From: DATKGQ01 sp035510715
Lineage (GTDB): Bacteria > Patescibacteriota > Saccharimonadia > Saccharimonadales > UBA4665
Assembly (NCBI GenBank): GCA_035510715.1
Contig: DATKGQ010000025.1
Coordinates: forward strand, 1 to 61,665
DNA: 61,665 nt
Direction of reading: 5' to 3'
The position numbers and the translations under genes were made by a program. Below, piece by piece: positions 41,406-50,550 of this stretch. The first letter of the stretch is position 1. The number at the start of each line of letters is the position of its first letter. The notes under the pieces were generated by a model. It was not told the origin of the DNA, ran no database searches, and saw nothing but the letters and a program-made list of their open reading frames with translations.

Positions 41406-42551
41406 ATGGATGATTTAGATATGAAACAACTTAGTATTGCTGTCCGGGCAATTGCTGACGAGAAAAATCTCCCGGAAGATATGGTGCGTGAAGTTGTTGA
41501 GCAAGCCTTGGCAGCAGCCTATCGCCGCGATTATGGTGAACGGGAACAGGAAGTCAGAGTAACGATGAATCTTAACAGCGGCACGGTGGATGCTTATGTT
41601 ATGAAGGAAATAGTTGAGCCGGTTAATCAACCGGCTTATGAGATTAGTCTGGCTGACGCCCAAAAAGTTAAAGAAGATGCCAAATTGGGTGAGACAGTTG
41701 AGGTCCACGAACAAGTCCATAGTTTCGGACGAGTGGCTGCCCAAACCGCCAAACAAGTTATTTTACAACGTTTGCGGGAAGCTGAGCGGGAAATCGTGAT
41801 GAGCGAATACGAGGACAAAATTGGCTCTATTATCAATGGCCTGGTATCCCGTGTTGAAGGTAATATTGTGCGGATTGATCTCGGCCATGCCCAGGGTATT
41901 ATGCCCAAAGGAGAGCAAAGTCAGGGTGAGCGCTATTTTCCGGGACAACGTCTGAAGGTTTATCTTAAAGACGTGGAACGCGGTTTCCGTGGACCGCAAT
42001 TAATAGTTTCGCGCAATAATTCAAAATTTATTGAGTGGCTGTTTAAGGCGGAAGTGCCGGAAATGGAAAACGGAGCGGTTGAGATTAAAGATGTCGCCCG
42101 GGAAGCTGGTGTTCGGAGTAAAATTGCGGTAAATTCGACTGTCCAAGGAGTAGACCCGGTCGGTACGTTTGTCGGCGGCCACGGTACGCGCGTTAACGCG
42201 GTCATGAGCGAAATCGGTGACCAGGAAAAAATCGATATTATAGTCTGGAGCGATAACCCCACACAGTATATTACCAATGCGCTTAGTCCGACCAAGGTAA
42301 CCAGAGTAGTACTTGATGAAAAAAATAGAAAAGCTAAGGTCATGGTACCAGAGGATCAGCTGAGTATTGCGATTGGTAAGGGTGGCCAGAATGTCCGGCT
42401 GGCCAGTAAACTGACTGGTTTCGAACTAGATATCGAATCTGATAAGAAAACTGAGTCGTTATCTGGCGATATTCCAAAAATTCCTAAACTCAAGAAAAAA
42501 GAGCAGCTAGAAAGTTCTCTGCTCGAAGCGATTGAAGAACACGGCCAGTAA
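41406..42551 (+). CDS. nusA: Transcription termination/antitermination factor NusA
   Basis: 381 residues from the ATG at 41406, which follows AAAGGA by 6 nt; an ATG at 41391 and frame upstream lie within the leader hairpin zone. N-terminal RNAP-binding domain 'RAIADEKNLPEDMVREVVEQ', S1 domain 'EDKIGSIINGLVSRVEGNIV', and two KH domains with 'DPVGTFVGGHGTRVNAVMSE' and 'SIAIGKGGQNVRLASKLTGF'. It modulates pausing and termination by RNA polymerase. The protein ends soon after the KH domains with a short charged tail; there are no acidic AR repeats. A leader terminator suggests autoregulation. Confidence 0.95.
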   Translation: MDDLDMKQLSIAVRAIADEKNLPEDMVREVVEQALAAAYRRDYGEREQEVRVTMNLNSGTVDAYVMKEIVEPVNQPAYEISLADAQKVKEDAKLGETVEVHEQVHSFGRVAAQTAKQVILQRLREAEREIVMSEYEDKIGSIINGLVSRVEGNIVRIDLGHAQGIMPKGEQSQGERYFPGQRLKVYLKDVERGFRGPQLIVSRNNSKFIEWLFKAEVPEMENGAVEIKDVAREAGVRSKIAVNSTVQGVDPVGTFVGGHGTRVNAVMSEIGDQEKIDIIVWSDNPTQYITNALSPTKVTRVVLDEKNRKAKVMVPEDQLSIAIGKGGQNVRLASKLTGFELDIESDKKTESLSGDIPKIPKLKKKEQLESSLLEAIEEHGQ

Positions 42552-42571
42552 AGGTTAACAGGGAAAGCATT

Positions 42572-42598
42572 TTAGCACTCTTGACGTATGAGTGCTAA
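42572..42598 (+). promoter_or_regulatory. CIRCE operator (HrcA binding site), perfect
   Basis: TTAGCACTC, nine bases, GAGTGCTAA: an exact match to the CIRCE consensus with correct spacing. CIRCE is bound by the heat-shock repressor HrcA. Here it overlaps the -35 box of the clpC promoter, so binding would shut clpC off. No hrcA gene is in the window. Confidence 0.93.
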
Positions 42599-42608
42599 AA
42601 GCTATAAT
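42581..42608 (+). promoter_or_regulatory. clpC promoter, -35 inside the CIRCE spacer
   Basis: TTGACG (42581-42586) lies within the CIRCE spacer and TATAAT (42603-42608) follows after 16 bp. The ribosome site AGGAGG (42637-42642) is the best in the window, 14 nt from the first ATG (42657) and 17 from the second (42660). Confidence 0.75.
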
Positions 42609-42656
42609 GTATTTGTGTGATAAAAGTTCAATCACTAGGAGGATACAAAACATTTT

Positions 42657-45152
42657 ATGATGCCTAATTCACCTGATTATCAGGATTTTTTAAATCATCT
42701 AACGAATAATGCGATAGACAGCATTAAGCAAGCCGGCGCGATTGCCAGAAGTTATGGCAATGCTTATATCGGCACCGAACATTTACTGCTCGGTTTGCTG
42801 GCCCAGAATTCCAGTATGGGCGCTAAGATTCTAGGAAGCGCCGGCGTAACACTTGAAAGAGCGCGGTTGGCTTTTAGCCTGACCCCCAAGACCGTAACAG
42901 TTAATAACATCGGTGAAAAAGGTTTAAGCGAAACAGCCAAACTGACACTTAAAATGGCCGCTGATATCGCCCAGGATTACAATCAGGATTATTGCGGAAC
43001 AGAGCACATTTTATACAGTATTTTGACGCAGAAAAATGCCCGTGCGACGGTATTGCTTAGAGACATGAATGTCGACATTGACACCCTGCTCATTGAGCTC
43101 GAACAATTTCTTAACCGGCAGCAATTTGATCATATTGGCGAGGATGCTGCGCCGCAGCGACGGACAAATCACAAGGTTCACAAGACTGCCTTGGATTTTT
43201 TTGGTAACGACCTTACTGCCCAGGCCCGTTCCGGCAAACTCGATCCGGTCGTCGGTCGCGAGGCGCAAATCAAACGGCTGATTACGATCTTAAACCGTCG
43301 GACAAAAAACAATCCGGTACTGATCGGCGAGCCGGGTGTCGGTAAGACAGCTATCGTTGAAGGTTTAGCCCAAAGAATAATCAGCGAAGACGTACCGGAC
43401 AGTCTGCTGGATAAAAGAATTGTCATGCTTGATCTGGCTGGCATGATTGCCGGTACCAAGTACCGCGGTGAATTTGAAGAGCGCCTGAAGCGGGTACTCA
43501 GCGAACTTGAGAATGATGACAAAATCATCATTTTTATAGATGAACTTCATCTAATCGTCGGCGCCGGCGCAGCCGAGGGAGCCATGGATGCCGGTAATAT
43601 TTTAAAGCCGGCCTTGGCTCGGGGGGCAATCCGGGTAATCGGTGCGACAACCACGGCTGAATATACAAAACACATTGAGAAAGATGCCGCTCTGGAACGG
43701 CGTTTTCAACCAATCCAAGTACCGGAAGCCACCCAACCCGAAACCCTGGCCATACTAAAGGGCTTGCGCAAGCATTATGAAGACTTTCATGGCGTCAGTA
43801 TCGGCGATACGGTACTAGAGGATATTACAAACTTGGCAAAACGTTATATTAACGACCGCTTTATGCCTGATAAGGCAATTGACTTACTTGATGAAACTGC
43901 CGCCGGGATACGGGTTGAGAAAACCCGGACCTCACCCGAAGTGAGAAAATTACAGAAAGAATTAAAAATTGTTAATACCCATATTGACGAAGCCGTTGAC
44001 GATGAAGATTATGAACGGGCGGCCCGTTATAAAACCCGGGCCAGCCAAATTAATGGCCAGTTGGAAAAACTTAAAGCCAGCAATAAAGCCAGTAAAACCC
44101 TAAATGTTACCAGCGATGATGTCGCAGCTGTTATATCTCGGATGACAGGTGTCCCGGTTACGAAAGTAATCCATGCCGAAGCAAAGTATCTGCTTAACCT
44201 TGAACACAAACTTGGCAAGCGGGTCGTCGGACAGCGTGAAGCGGTCGAAGCCGTATCAAAGGCCATTCGCCGTAACCGCTCCGGTGTAGGCAATGAAAAA
44301 CGGCCCATCGGTTCTTTCATTTTTCTTGGTCCGACTGGAGTTGGTAAAACCGAATTAGCCCGGGTACTGGCCAAAGAATTTTTTGGCTCGGATGAAGCCC
44401 TTGTCAAAATAGACATGAGTGAATTCGGTGAGCATCATAATGTTTCCAGGTTAGTCGGCGCGCCGGCTGGCTATATCGGTTATGAAGAAGGCGGGCAGTT
44501 GACCGATAAGGTTAGGCGCCAACCATACAGCCTGGTACTGTTCGATGAAATAGAAAAAGCCCATCCGGATGTTTTCAATATGATGCTGCAAATACTGGAA
44601 GACGGCTATTTGACGGATTCAAAAGGCCGGCGGGTTGACTTTACTAATACCATTGTCATTATGACCAGCAATATCGGCGCCGAGAAATTGCAAAAAGAAA
44701 CAAGTTTCGGATTCCGTCGCGTTAAGGCCGGTGAGCAGAATAATCTTGATGCCTTGCATGAGATAAATAAAGAAAAGGTGCTTGATGAACTGAAACGGTC
44801 AATGAGGCCCGAACTGCTTAACCGTTTGGACCGGGTGATAGTATTCCGGTCGCTGACAAAAAAAGATATTTTCAAGATCATTGATCTTCAAGCCGATATG
44901 CTTAGGGAGAGGCTGCAGAAACATAAGCTTGGGTTGAATCTGAGTGTCGCCGCTAAACAATATTTGCTGGAGCATGGTTATGATGCTCATAACGGCGTGC
45001 GGCCGCTAAGGCGGCTGATGCAAGACACAATTGAAGATCAAATTGCTCTTGATATGCTTGACAGTAAATATGTAGTCGGCGATATCGTCCAGGTCGGGGT
45101 TAAAGGCGGAGAGCTAACGTACCGCGTATTAACAGAGACAGCTAACTTATGA
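42657..45152 (+). CDS. clpC: ATP-dependent Clp protease ATP-binding subunit ClpC
   Basis: 831 residues. Two Clp-N repeats (about 1-150, 'GNAYIGTEHLLLGLLAQNSS', 'YCGTEHILYSILTQKNARAT'), AAA1 with Walker A 'PVLIGEPGVGKTAIVEGLAQ' and Walker B 'IIFIDELH', a UVR-type linker 'DDEDYERAARYKTRASQING', and AAA2 with 'FIFLGPTGVGKTELARVLAK'. The UVR linker separates ClpC from ClpA/ClpB. ClpC unfolds substrates for ClpP; the 'SFGFRR' loop near residue 685 is a candidate ClpP contact. Control by CIRCE makes it a heat-shock gene. ClpP itself is outside the window. Confidence 0.95.
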   Translation: MMPNSPDYQDFLNHLTNNAIDSIKQAGAIARSYGNAYIGTEHLLLGLLAQNSSMGAKILGSAGVTLERARLAFSLTPKTVTVNNIGEKGLSETAKLTLKMAADIAQDYNQDYCGTEHILYSILTQKNARATVLLRDMNVDIDTLLIELEQFLNRQQFDHIGEDAAPQRRTNHKVHKTALDFFGNDLTAQARSGKLDPVVGREAQIKRLITILNRRTKNNPVLIGEPGVGKTAIVEGLAQRIISEDVPDSLLDKRIVMLDLAGMIAGTKYRGEFEERLKRVLSELENDDKIIIFIDELHLIVGAGAAEGAMDAGNILKPALARGAIRVIGATTTAEYTKHIEKDAALERRFQPIQVPEATQPETLAILKGLRKHYEDFHGVSIGDTVLEDITNLAKRYINDRFMPDKAIDLLDETAAGIRVEKTRTSPEVRKLQKELKIVNTHIDEAVDDEDYERAARYKTRASQINGQLEKLKASNKASKTLNVTSDDVAAVISRMTGVPVTKVIHAEAKYLLNLEHKLGKRVVGQREAVEAVSKAIRRNRSGVGNEKRPIGSFIFLGPTGVGKTELARVLAKEFFGSDEALVKIDMSEFGEHHNVSRLVGAPAGYIGYEEGGQLTDKVRRQPYSLVLFDEIEKAHPDVFNMMLQILEDGYLTDSKGRRVDFTNTIVIMTSNIGAEKLQKETSFGFRRVKAGEQNNLDALHEINKEKVLDELKRSMRPELLNRLDRVIVFRSLTKKDIFKIIDLQADMLRERLQKHKLGLNLSVAAKQYLLEHGYDAHNGVRPLRRLMQDTIEDQIALDMLDSKYVVGDIVQVGVKGGELTYRVLTETANL

Positions 45153-45196
45153 GTTGATAAATTACATACATTTCTTGTGGTACACTTTGAGTACGC

Positions 45197-46549
45197 ATGC
45201 CTAAATCAGTCACTCAATATATTTGCAATAATTGCGGTGCAACATCTACAGCCTGGGCCGGCCGCTGCAATGTCTGCGGCGAGTGGAACAGCCTGGAAGA
45301 ACAACTAATAGTCCGAGAAGAGTCATTGTCAACCCGGGCCGCCCGGGGGACTGCTTTGCCAATTAAAGCAATAAACTATGCTGTTACCCACCGGGAAGAG
45401 CGGCTAAACTGCGGCATTGAAGACGTCAATACCATTCTTGGCGGCGGTATTGTGCCTGGTAGTGTGATTCTCATGGCCGGCCAGCCCGGAATCGGTAAAA
45501 GCACTTTATTATTACAAGTCGCTCAGGGCCTTGCCCAAAAAGTTCCGGTTCTTTATGTGAGTGGCGAAGAGTCCATTCATCAAGTAGGCGTCCGTGCCAA
45601 ACGTCTCGGAGTCGAGAGCAAAAGTATCCAACTGGCGACAACTACTTGCGCCGATGATATTGCCGCGACCATAAACAGTAACAAGTTTAAGGTCGTGATT
45701 GTCGACTCAATTCAGACACTGGCCGTAAACATGCTTACCGCTGCGGCCGGTACGGTCAGCCAAATTTCAAGCAGCACCCGGTTAATCATGGCAGCCGCCA
45801 AACACACTAATACGGCAGTCATTTTGGCTGGTCATGTTACTAAGGAAGGCAGTATTGCCGGACCAAAAGTGCTGGAGCATGTGGTTGATGTTGTGCTGCA
45901 GTTGGAGGGCGATACTTATGGCGGCTATAAAATATTACGTTCCAGCAAGAACCGTTACGGTTCCACGACCGAAGCCAGCATGTTTGAAATGGCAGACGAT
46001 GGCCTTCGGGTTATTGCTAATCCGTCAGCGGCTTTGCTGGCAGAAAGACAAATCAGTGATGGCTCAATTGTACTGGCGACCCTGGAGGGGAGCCGTCCAT
46101 TGCTAGTTGAGGTACAGGCGTTAGTTAATCGGACTTCATTCGGCTATCCTAAAAGGACCGCTAGCGGTATTGACCAAAACCGGGTTAATCTTTTAACAGC
46201 CGTATTAGAGAAAAGAACCAAGTTGCAGCTAAGTGATAAAGACATATATTTGAATATTGTCGGCGGCATTCACTTAAACGATCCGGCAGCTGACTTAGCA
46301 GTCTGCATGGCAATCGGCTCGGCCGCCAAGGGATTCAGCCTTCAGTCAAATGCTGTTGTTTTTGGTGAAGTGGGTTTATCGGGCGAGATCCGGCATGTCC
46401 CGTTCATTGAAAAGCGAATCCGTGAAGCCAAAAAGATGGGCTTTAGTGTCGCGATCGGACCGCGGCCAACCGGCTCCACGAAGATAGCTGGTCTTACTCC
46501 AGTGACTGATGTTCGGACGGCACTCAACAAGTTTCTAATTAAGCATTAA
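45197..46549 (+). CDS. radA: DNA repair protein RadA/Sms
   Basis: 450 residues, full length. A four-cysteine zinc finger 'YICNNCGATSTAWAGRCNVC' begins the protein; Walker A 'AGQPGIGKSTLLLQVA' lies near residue 96; the RadA-specific 'KNRYGSTTEASMFEM' motif is present; and a Lon-protease-like domain without a catalytic serine forms the C-terminus ('GEVGLSGEIRHVPFIEKRIR'). RadA processes recombination intermediates. A PIN-TRAM gene follows, as in Bacillus where radA and yacL are neighbours. Confidence 0.96.
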   Translation: MPKSVTQYICNNCGATSTAWAGRCNVCGEWNSLEEQLIVREESLSTRAARGTALPIKAINYAVTHREERLNCGIEDVNTILGGGIVPGSVILMAGQPGIGKSTLLLQVAQGLAQKVPVLYVSGEESIHQVGVRAKRLGVESKSIQLATTTCADDIAATINSNKFKVVIVDSIQTLAVNMLTAAAGTVSQISSSTRLIMAAAKHTNTAVILAGHVTKEGSIAGPKVLEHVVDVVLQLEGDTYGGYKILRSSKNRYGSTTEASMFEMADDGLRVIANPSAALLAERQISDGSIVLATLEGSRPLLVEVQALVNRTSFGYPKRTASGIDQNRVNLLTAVLEKRTKLQLSDKDIYLNIVGGIHLNDPAADLAVCMAIGSAAKGFSLQSNAVVFGEVGLSGEIRHVPFIEKRIREAKKMGFSVAIGPRPTGSTKIAGLTPVTDVRTALNKFLIKH

Positions 46550-46566
46550 ATATAAAGGAATAAAGT

Positions 46567-47379
46567 ATGGCAATCATAGAAATAATATTATTAATTATCA
46601 TTATCTGGTTGATTCTGAAAGACCAACCCGGCAAAACCAACAAATTAAATGGTCATTTCCTAAATTCAAAACATAAAATACTATTAGACAGCTGTGCGTT
46701 GATTGATGGCAGAATAGTCAATGTCGTGCAGGCCGGTTTTCTGCAGGGCGAATTAATTGTCCCGCAATTTATTCTTAATGAGCTACAGCTTTTAGCTGAC
46801 GGTCAGGATTCACATAAGCGTGAGCGGGCCCGCTTCGGACTTGATGTTATTCATGAGTTGCAGACTACCAAGCAAGTTACGCTTTCAATCGACCGCAATT
46901 CATTCCCGGCCGTTTCAGCGACAGATGACAAGCTTATTTCCGCTGCCAAGAAGCTAGGCGCCAGTTTGTACACGACTGACTATAACTTAAGTAAAGTGGC
47001 CATAGCTGAGAATATTACGGTACTGAATATCAATGAGCTGGCTCAACAACTACGACCCGTCAATTTACCGGGTGAGCAGATAGAAATTAAAATTATCCAA
47101 AAAGGTAGCAACCAAGATCAAGGAGTAGGTTATCTGGAAGACGGCACGATGATTGTAGTGGACGGCGCGGCCAGGTATATTGGCCAGCAGATGATAGTCC
47201 ATGTTGATAGAATGCACCAGACCGTGGCCGGTAAAATGGCCTTCGCCCATGCTGTTAGCAAACCCGATGGCAAACCGTTGTCCGGAGTAGCGGAAAAAGG
47301 GCCCAGAACGTCTTCGAATCATGACACATCGCAAAATCACCATTCCAAGCCGTCATTGCAAAACCGAATGCGTCGCTAA
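46567..47379 (+). CDS. PIN-TRAM domain protein (YacL-like)
   Basis: 270 residues. One N-terminal membrane segment (about 2-18, 'IIEIILLIIIIWLILKD'), a PIN nuclease domain ('ILLDSCALIDGRI' with the first acids, 'DDKLISAAKKLGASLYTTDY' with the last), a TRAM RNA-binding domain ('GVGYLEDGTMIVVDGAARYI') and a basic His/Ser/Asn-rich tail. YacL-type proteins usually have four N-terminal membrane helices; this one has a single anchor. Probably an RNase or RNA-binding factor on the membrane. AAAGGA 7 nt before ATG; 17 bp after radA, so one operon. Confidence 0.88.
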   Translation: MAIIEIILLIIIIWLILKDQPGKTNKLNGHFLNSKHKILLDSCALIDGRIVNVVQAGFLQGELIVPQFILNELQLLADGQDSHKRERARFGLDVIHELQTTKQVTLSIDRNSFPAVSATDDKLISAAKKLGASLYTTDYNLSKVAIAENITVLNINELAQQLRPVNLPGEQIEIKIIQKGSNQDQGVGYLEDGTMIVVDGAARYIGQQMIVHVDRMHQTVAGKMAFAHAVSKPDGKPLSGVAEKGPRTSSNHDTSQNHHSKPSLQNRMRR

Positions 47380-47396
47380 TTAATCAGTTAAAGAGT

Positions 47397-50342
47397 TTAT
47401 TCTCCAGTTGTCGTTGTGGCCGGAATCTGGGCTGTTACCGTCTGAGTGCTAGTGCTATCATAGAGCACGCTGTCGATAACTTGAGCGCTGAAAGTTACAG
47501 AGCCGCTGCTGGTCGGAGTATAGGGGAAAGAAATTGTGCAATTATTAGGCGGCGCAGTACTGGAGCAATCGTTAGCGGCGGCTGTGTCGATATCAAATGA
47601 TTGGACAGTTTGTCCGTTGACCATAAAGTTAACGGTCCCCGGAAATTGCGGGTAATTCGGATCGCTTAAAGCATGCGTACCCTGGCTGACAGTTATGGTA
47701 ATTGTGCAGCTAGCGGTGCAGCTATTGTTATTATTAGGCGGCGTATTATCGGTTACAGTGAGCGTGATTGACGGCGGGCTGTCACTGCAATTATGGACAT
47801 TATCAGTACCCTGTATCGTTGCCGTGCTGCTTTTTTGATTCAACGGCCAAAATATGTCTGCCGAGAAAGCGTTATCATTGGCACCAGCATTCGTTTGTTT
47901 AGCTAAAGCTGGTGTACAGCTGGTTGCTATCAGTCCAGAAACCTTATCAACCGTTTCGCTAGTAGATTGCTGCTTATTATTGTTAACATACCACGAAGGG
48001 AATAAGTCGGTGCTTGGACCGGGCTCAACATCCCCGTAATGTATGTGTGTTGTTTGTACGTAAGCCGGTAATACTTTAACGTCACTCGGCTGCGTCCAGT
48101 TAACAGGTGTCATGTGTAGGTCAGTCAACGCTCCTTCCATCCAATTTCTGGTTAGTGGCTCAGTCATGTCTTCCATGTGTCCGGTAGTCATGGCAACATT
48201 ACGTGTGTGGTAGCCGACCCAGCTGGCAACCGCGTATTGTGTCGACCAAGCAGTCATTAGACCGTCAAAATTATCATTAGTCGTGCCGGTTTTAACGGCA
48301 ATGTCCCAGCCGTCATAGTGCTGAAATTTTTGAGCGACCGGGAGATAAGAAGCATTAGGATCGCTCAATATGTTATCAATTATGTAGGCGGCATCGGGAC
48401 GTACAACTTGGGTAGACTGCGGCTGGGTCCAGTTCCAAACGGTATTACCGCCGGAATCGGTTATTTTAAGAACGAACGTTGTCGGTATGGCGGCACCCAA
48501 ACGGGCCAAAGATGCATCGCCGTTAACGTGTTGATCAAGATAAAGATATGCTCCATCACCGAATGCCGAAGAAGCGTAACACTGCGTTGGAGCCGTTAGG
48601 GTAACATTCGAATAGCACTGGTAGGCATTGGGGGCAGCCATTAAAGCGTCAGCAGTTGAAATGACTTTGTTTATAGACGGAACACAGGCCGATACCACGT
48701 CTTGGGCACATTGGGAATTGGGTATGACTGAAAGCATGGCTTTGGCGGCTGGTACGTTGCGTGAACCGGCCAGCGCATAACGAATTGATTCCGCACCGGG
48801 ATAGAGAAAATCATAGTCCTCTAGGCAGTTACCGGTACCCTTGGGTGGCGGTAAGCTATGGTCGGTACATGGATATCCAGGCAGTGGTTCTTGGATATCA
48901 TAAAGAACTGATCCGGCACCGGTATTGGTAGTGTCATTTACTAAACTGACATAGTCGTAGGGTTTAAAGCTTGATCCCGGGGGAATTTTTGTCTCAGCGT
49001 AATTTATTTGTCCGTAGCTCGGGTTGTTGAAATCAACGCCGCCGACCAGCGCCACCATCTGACCCGTTTGGATGTCCTCGGCGGCCATGGCTTCTTCATC
49101 TCCTTGATATCGTTCAACATTTGGTAAATTCTTTTGGACAAGTTCGTTAGCAAGGTTTTGGAGAGTCACATTCATTGTTGTGATAACTTTCCAGCCGCCC
49201 CGATTGACCGTTGAAGCGCCGAATTTATTTTCCAGCCATTGCTTGGCCGACAAGACAAAATAAGGATCTTGAATACCGGAATACTTATTCTGGAGCGGTT
49301 TAATCTCAGACATAATATTAATGTTATCGGCGGTTTTTGCCTGGGCTTGGGTTATATAACCTTGTTTTACCATGAGACCCAGAATGTATTGCTGCCTGGA
49401 AATTACTCCGGATTCATCAAATAAATCTTCACTTGCGGCTGAATTATATTGCGGGCTGCTGTAGGGTGAGTAAACGCCCGGAGCTTGCGGAATGGCTGCC
49501 AAAAACGCCGATTGGGCCAGAGTCAACTGGCTAGCATCAACGCCGAAATAATCATTAGCCGCTGCTTCAATCCCGTAATCAACGCCTCCATATGGTGCCA
49601 CATTAAGATAACCGGTCAGGATATCAGCTTTGGAGTATTGCCTGGATAAATCAACCGCTAATATAATTTCTTTGACTTTTGTCGCTAAACCGCGGTTGCC
49701 ATTCCAGTTTTCGTTTAGCTTCACGACTTGCTCAGTGATAGTAGATGCTCCCTGCAAACTGCCGCCGCCGCCGAATATGTCATGCATACCGGCCCTAATA
49801 ATTCCGGTGATGCTAAAACCGCCTTCATGGTAGAAGTTTTTGTCTTCAATTGCTACGGTGGCATCCTTCATATAAGGCGCAACTTGGTTGCCGTTTATCG
49901 CTACACGCTTGACGGCATTATAATCTTGCCAGAGGACGACGGTACCGGTTCGGTCATAATAGGTAATACTGCCGCCTAGTTGGCTGCCGGAGATATTCGT
50001 CAGTTGCGGCAAATCTTTGCGGAAATAAGCGAATAAGCCGACCAGAACTATAAAGATTACGACAATGCCGATACCCAGTACTTTTAACCCCATAATGAAA
50101 CCATCGCGGCTAAACCAATAAGCCGCCAAGTGCTTGGGATGTAACCGGTAAATAATGCGCTTAATCCTTGATTTAGGGAGCGTTGCTAGGCGACGAGCCC
50201 GTCTGATATAGCGATTATCTTTACGGCTGCGGATGCGGTCCGTCAGCGAGCGGTTGATCTTTAACGTAGTGCCTTTCCGAGTAGTAAAGGTGTTGGCTGA
50301 CTTGCGACTACGTTTCCCACCGCGTTTGTTAGAATCACTCAT
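47397..50342 (-). CDS. Class A penicillin-binding protein (bifunctional transglycosylase/transpeptidase)
   Basis: 981 residues. A basic cytoplasmic N-terminus (about 70 residues, rich in Arg/Lys), one membrane helix ('VLGIGIVVIFIVLVGLFAYF', near 88-107), the GT51 transglycosylase ('VAIEDKNFYHEGGFSITGII', 'GGGSLQGASTITEQVVKLNE') and the transpeptidase with active serine in 'PPGSSFKPYDYVSLV', 'AGSRNVPAAKAML' and 'VKTGTTNDNFDGLMTAW'. The last 180 residues are a Pro/Ser/Thr/Asn-rich segment and Ig-like fold ('PQFPGTVNFMVNGQTVQSFD'), not part of the standard enzyme. It builds and crosslinks peptidoglycan outside the cell. Convergent with the PIN-TRAM gene. Confidence 0.95.
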   Translation of the reverse strand: MSDSNKRGGKRSRKSANTFTTRKGTTLKINRSLTDRIRSRKDNRYIRRARRLATLPKSRIKRIIYRLHPKHLAAYWFSRDGFIMGLKVLGIGIVVIFIVLVGLFAYFRKDLPQLTNISGSQLGGSITYYDRTGTVVLWQDYNAVKRVAINGNQVAPYMKDATVAIEDKNFYHEGGFSITGIIRAGMHDIFGGGGSLQGASTITEQVVKLNENWNGNRGLATKVKEIILAVDLSRQYSKADILTGYLNVAPYGGVDYGIEAAANDYFGVDASQLTLAQSAFLAAIPQAPGVYSPYSSPQYNSAASEDLFDESGVISRQQYILGLMVKQGYITQAQAKTADNINIMSEIKPLQNKYSGIQDPYFVLSAKQWLENKFGASTVNRGGWKVITTMNVTLQNLANELVQKNLPNVERYQGDEEAMAAEDIQTGQMVALVGGVDFNNPSYGQINYAETKIPPGSSFKPYDYVSLVNDTTNTGAGSVLYDIQEPLPGYPCTDHSLPPPKGTGNCLEDYDFLYPGAESIRYALAGSRNVPAAKAMLSVIPNSQCAQDVVSACVPSINKVISTADALMAAPNAYQCYSNVTLTAPTQCYASSAFGDGAYLYLDQHVNGDASLARLGAAIPTTFVLKITDSGGNTVWNWTQPQSTQVVRPDAAYIIDNILSDPNASYLPVAQKFQHYDGWDIAVKTGTTNDNFDGLMTAWSTQYAVASWVGYHTRNVAMTTGHMEDMTEPLTRNWMEGALTDLHMTPVNWTQPSDVKVLPAYVQTTHIHYGDVEPGPSTDLFPSWYVNNNKQQSTSETVDKVSGLIATSCTPALAKQTNAGANDNAFSADIFWPLNQKSSTATIQGTDNVHNCSDSPPSITLTVTDNTPPNNNNSCTASCTITITVSQGTHALSDPNYPQFPGTVNFMVNGQTVQSFDIDTAAANDCSSTAPPNNCTISFPYTPTSSGSVTFSAQVIDSVLYDSTSTQTVTAQIPATTTTGE

Positions 50343-50550
50343 TATTATTTTAGTCTCTCCATTTTGTCTCAGCCCTGTCTGATAACGGTTATTATAGCAA
50401 ACAAAATCCTAAATCGCGACGGTAACTTATATACTAAATCGGTACTTTTTATAATAAAGCACAGGAGATATTAAGCTCTCGTAACAGTTGAGTGTAACTA
50501 CCTTGGCAGATCAATAAAACTTGCAAGATTCGCTATACTTACTTAAAGAA

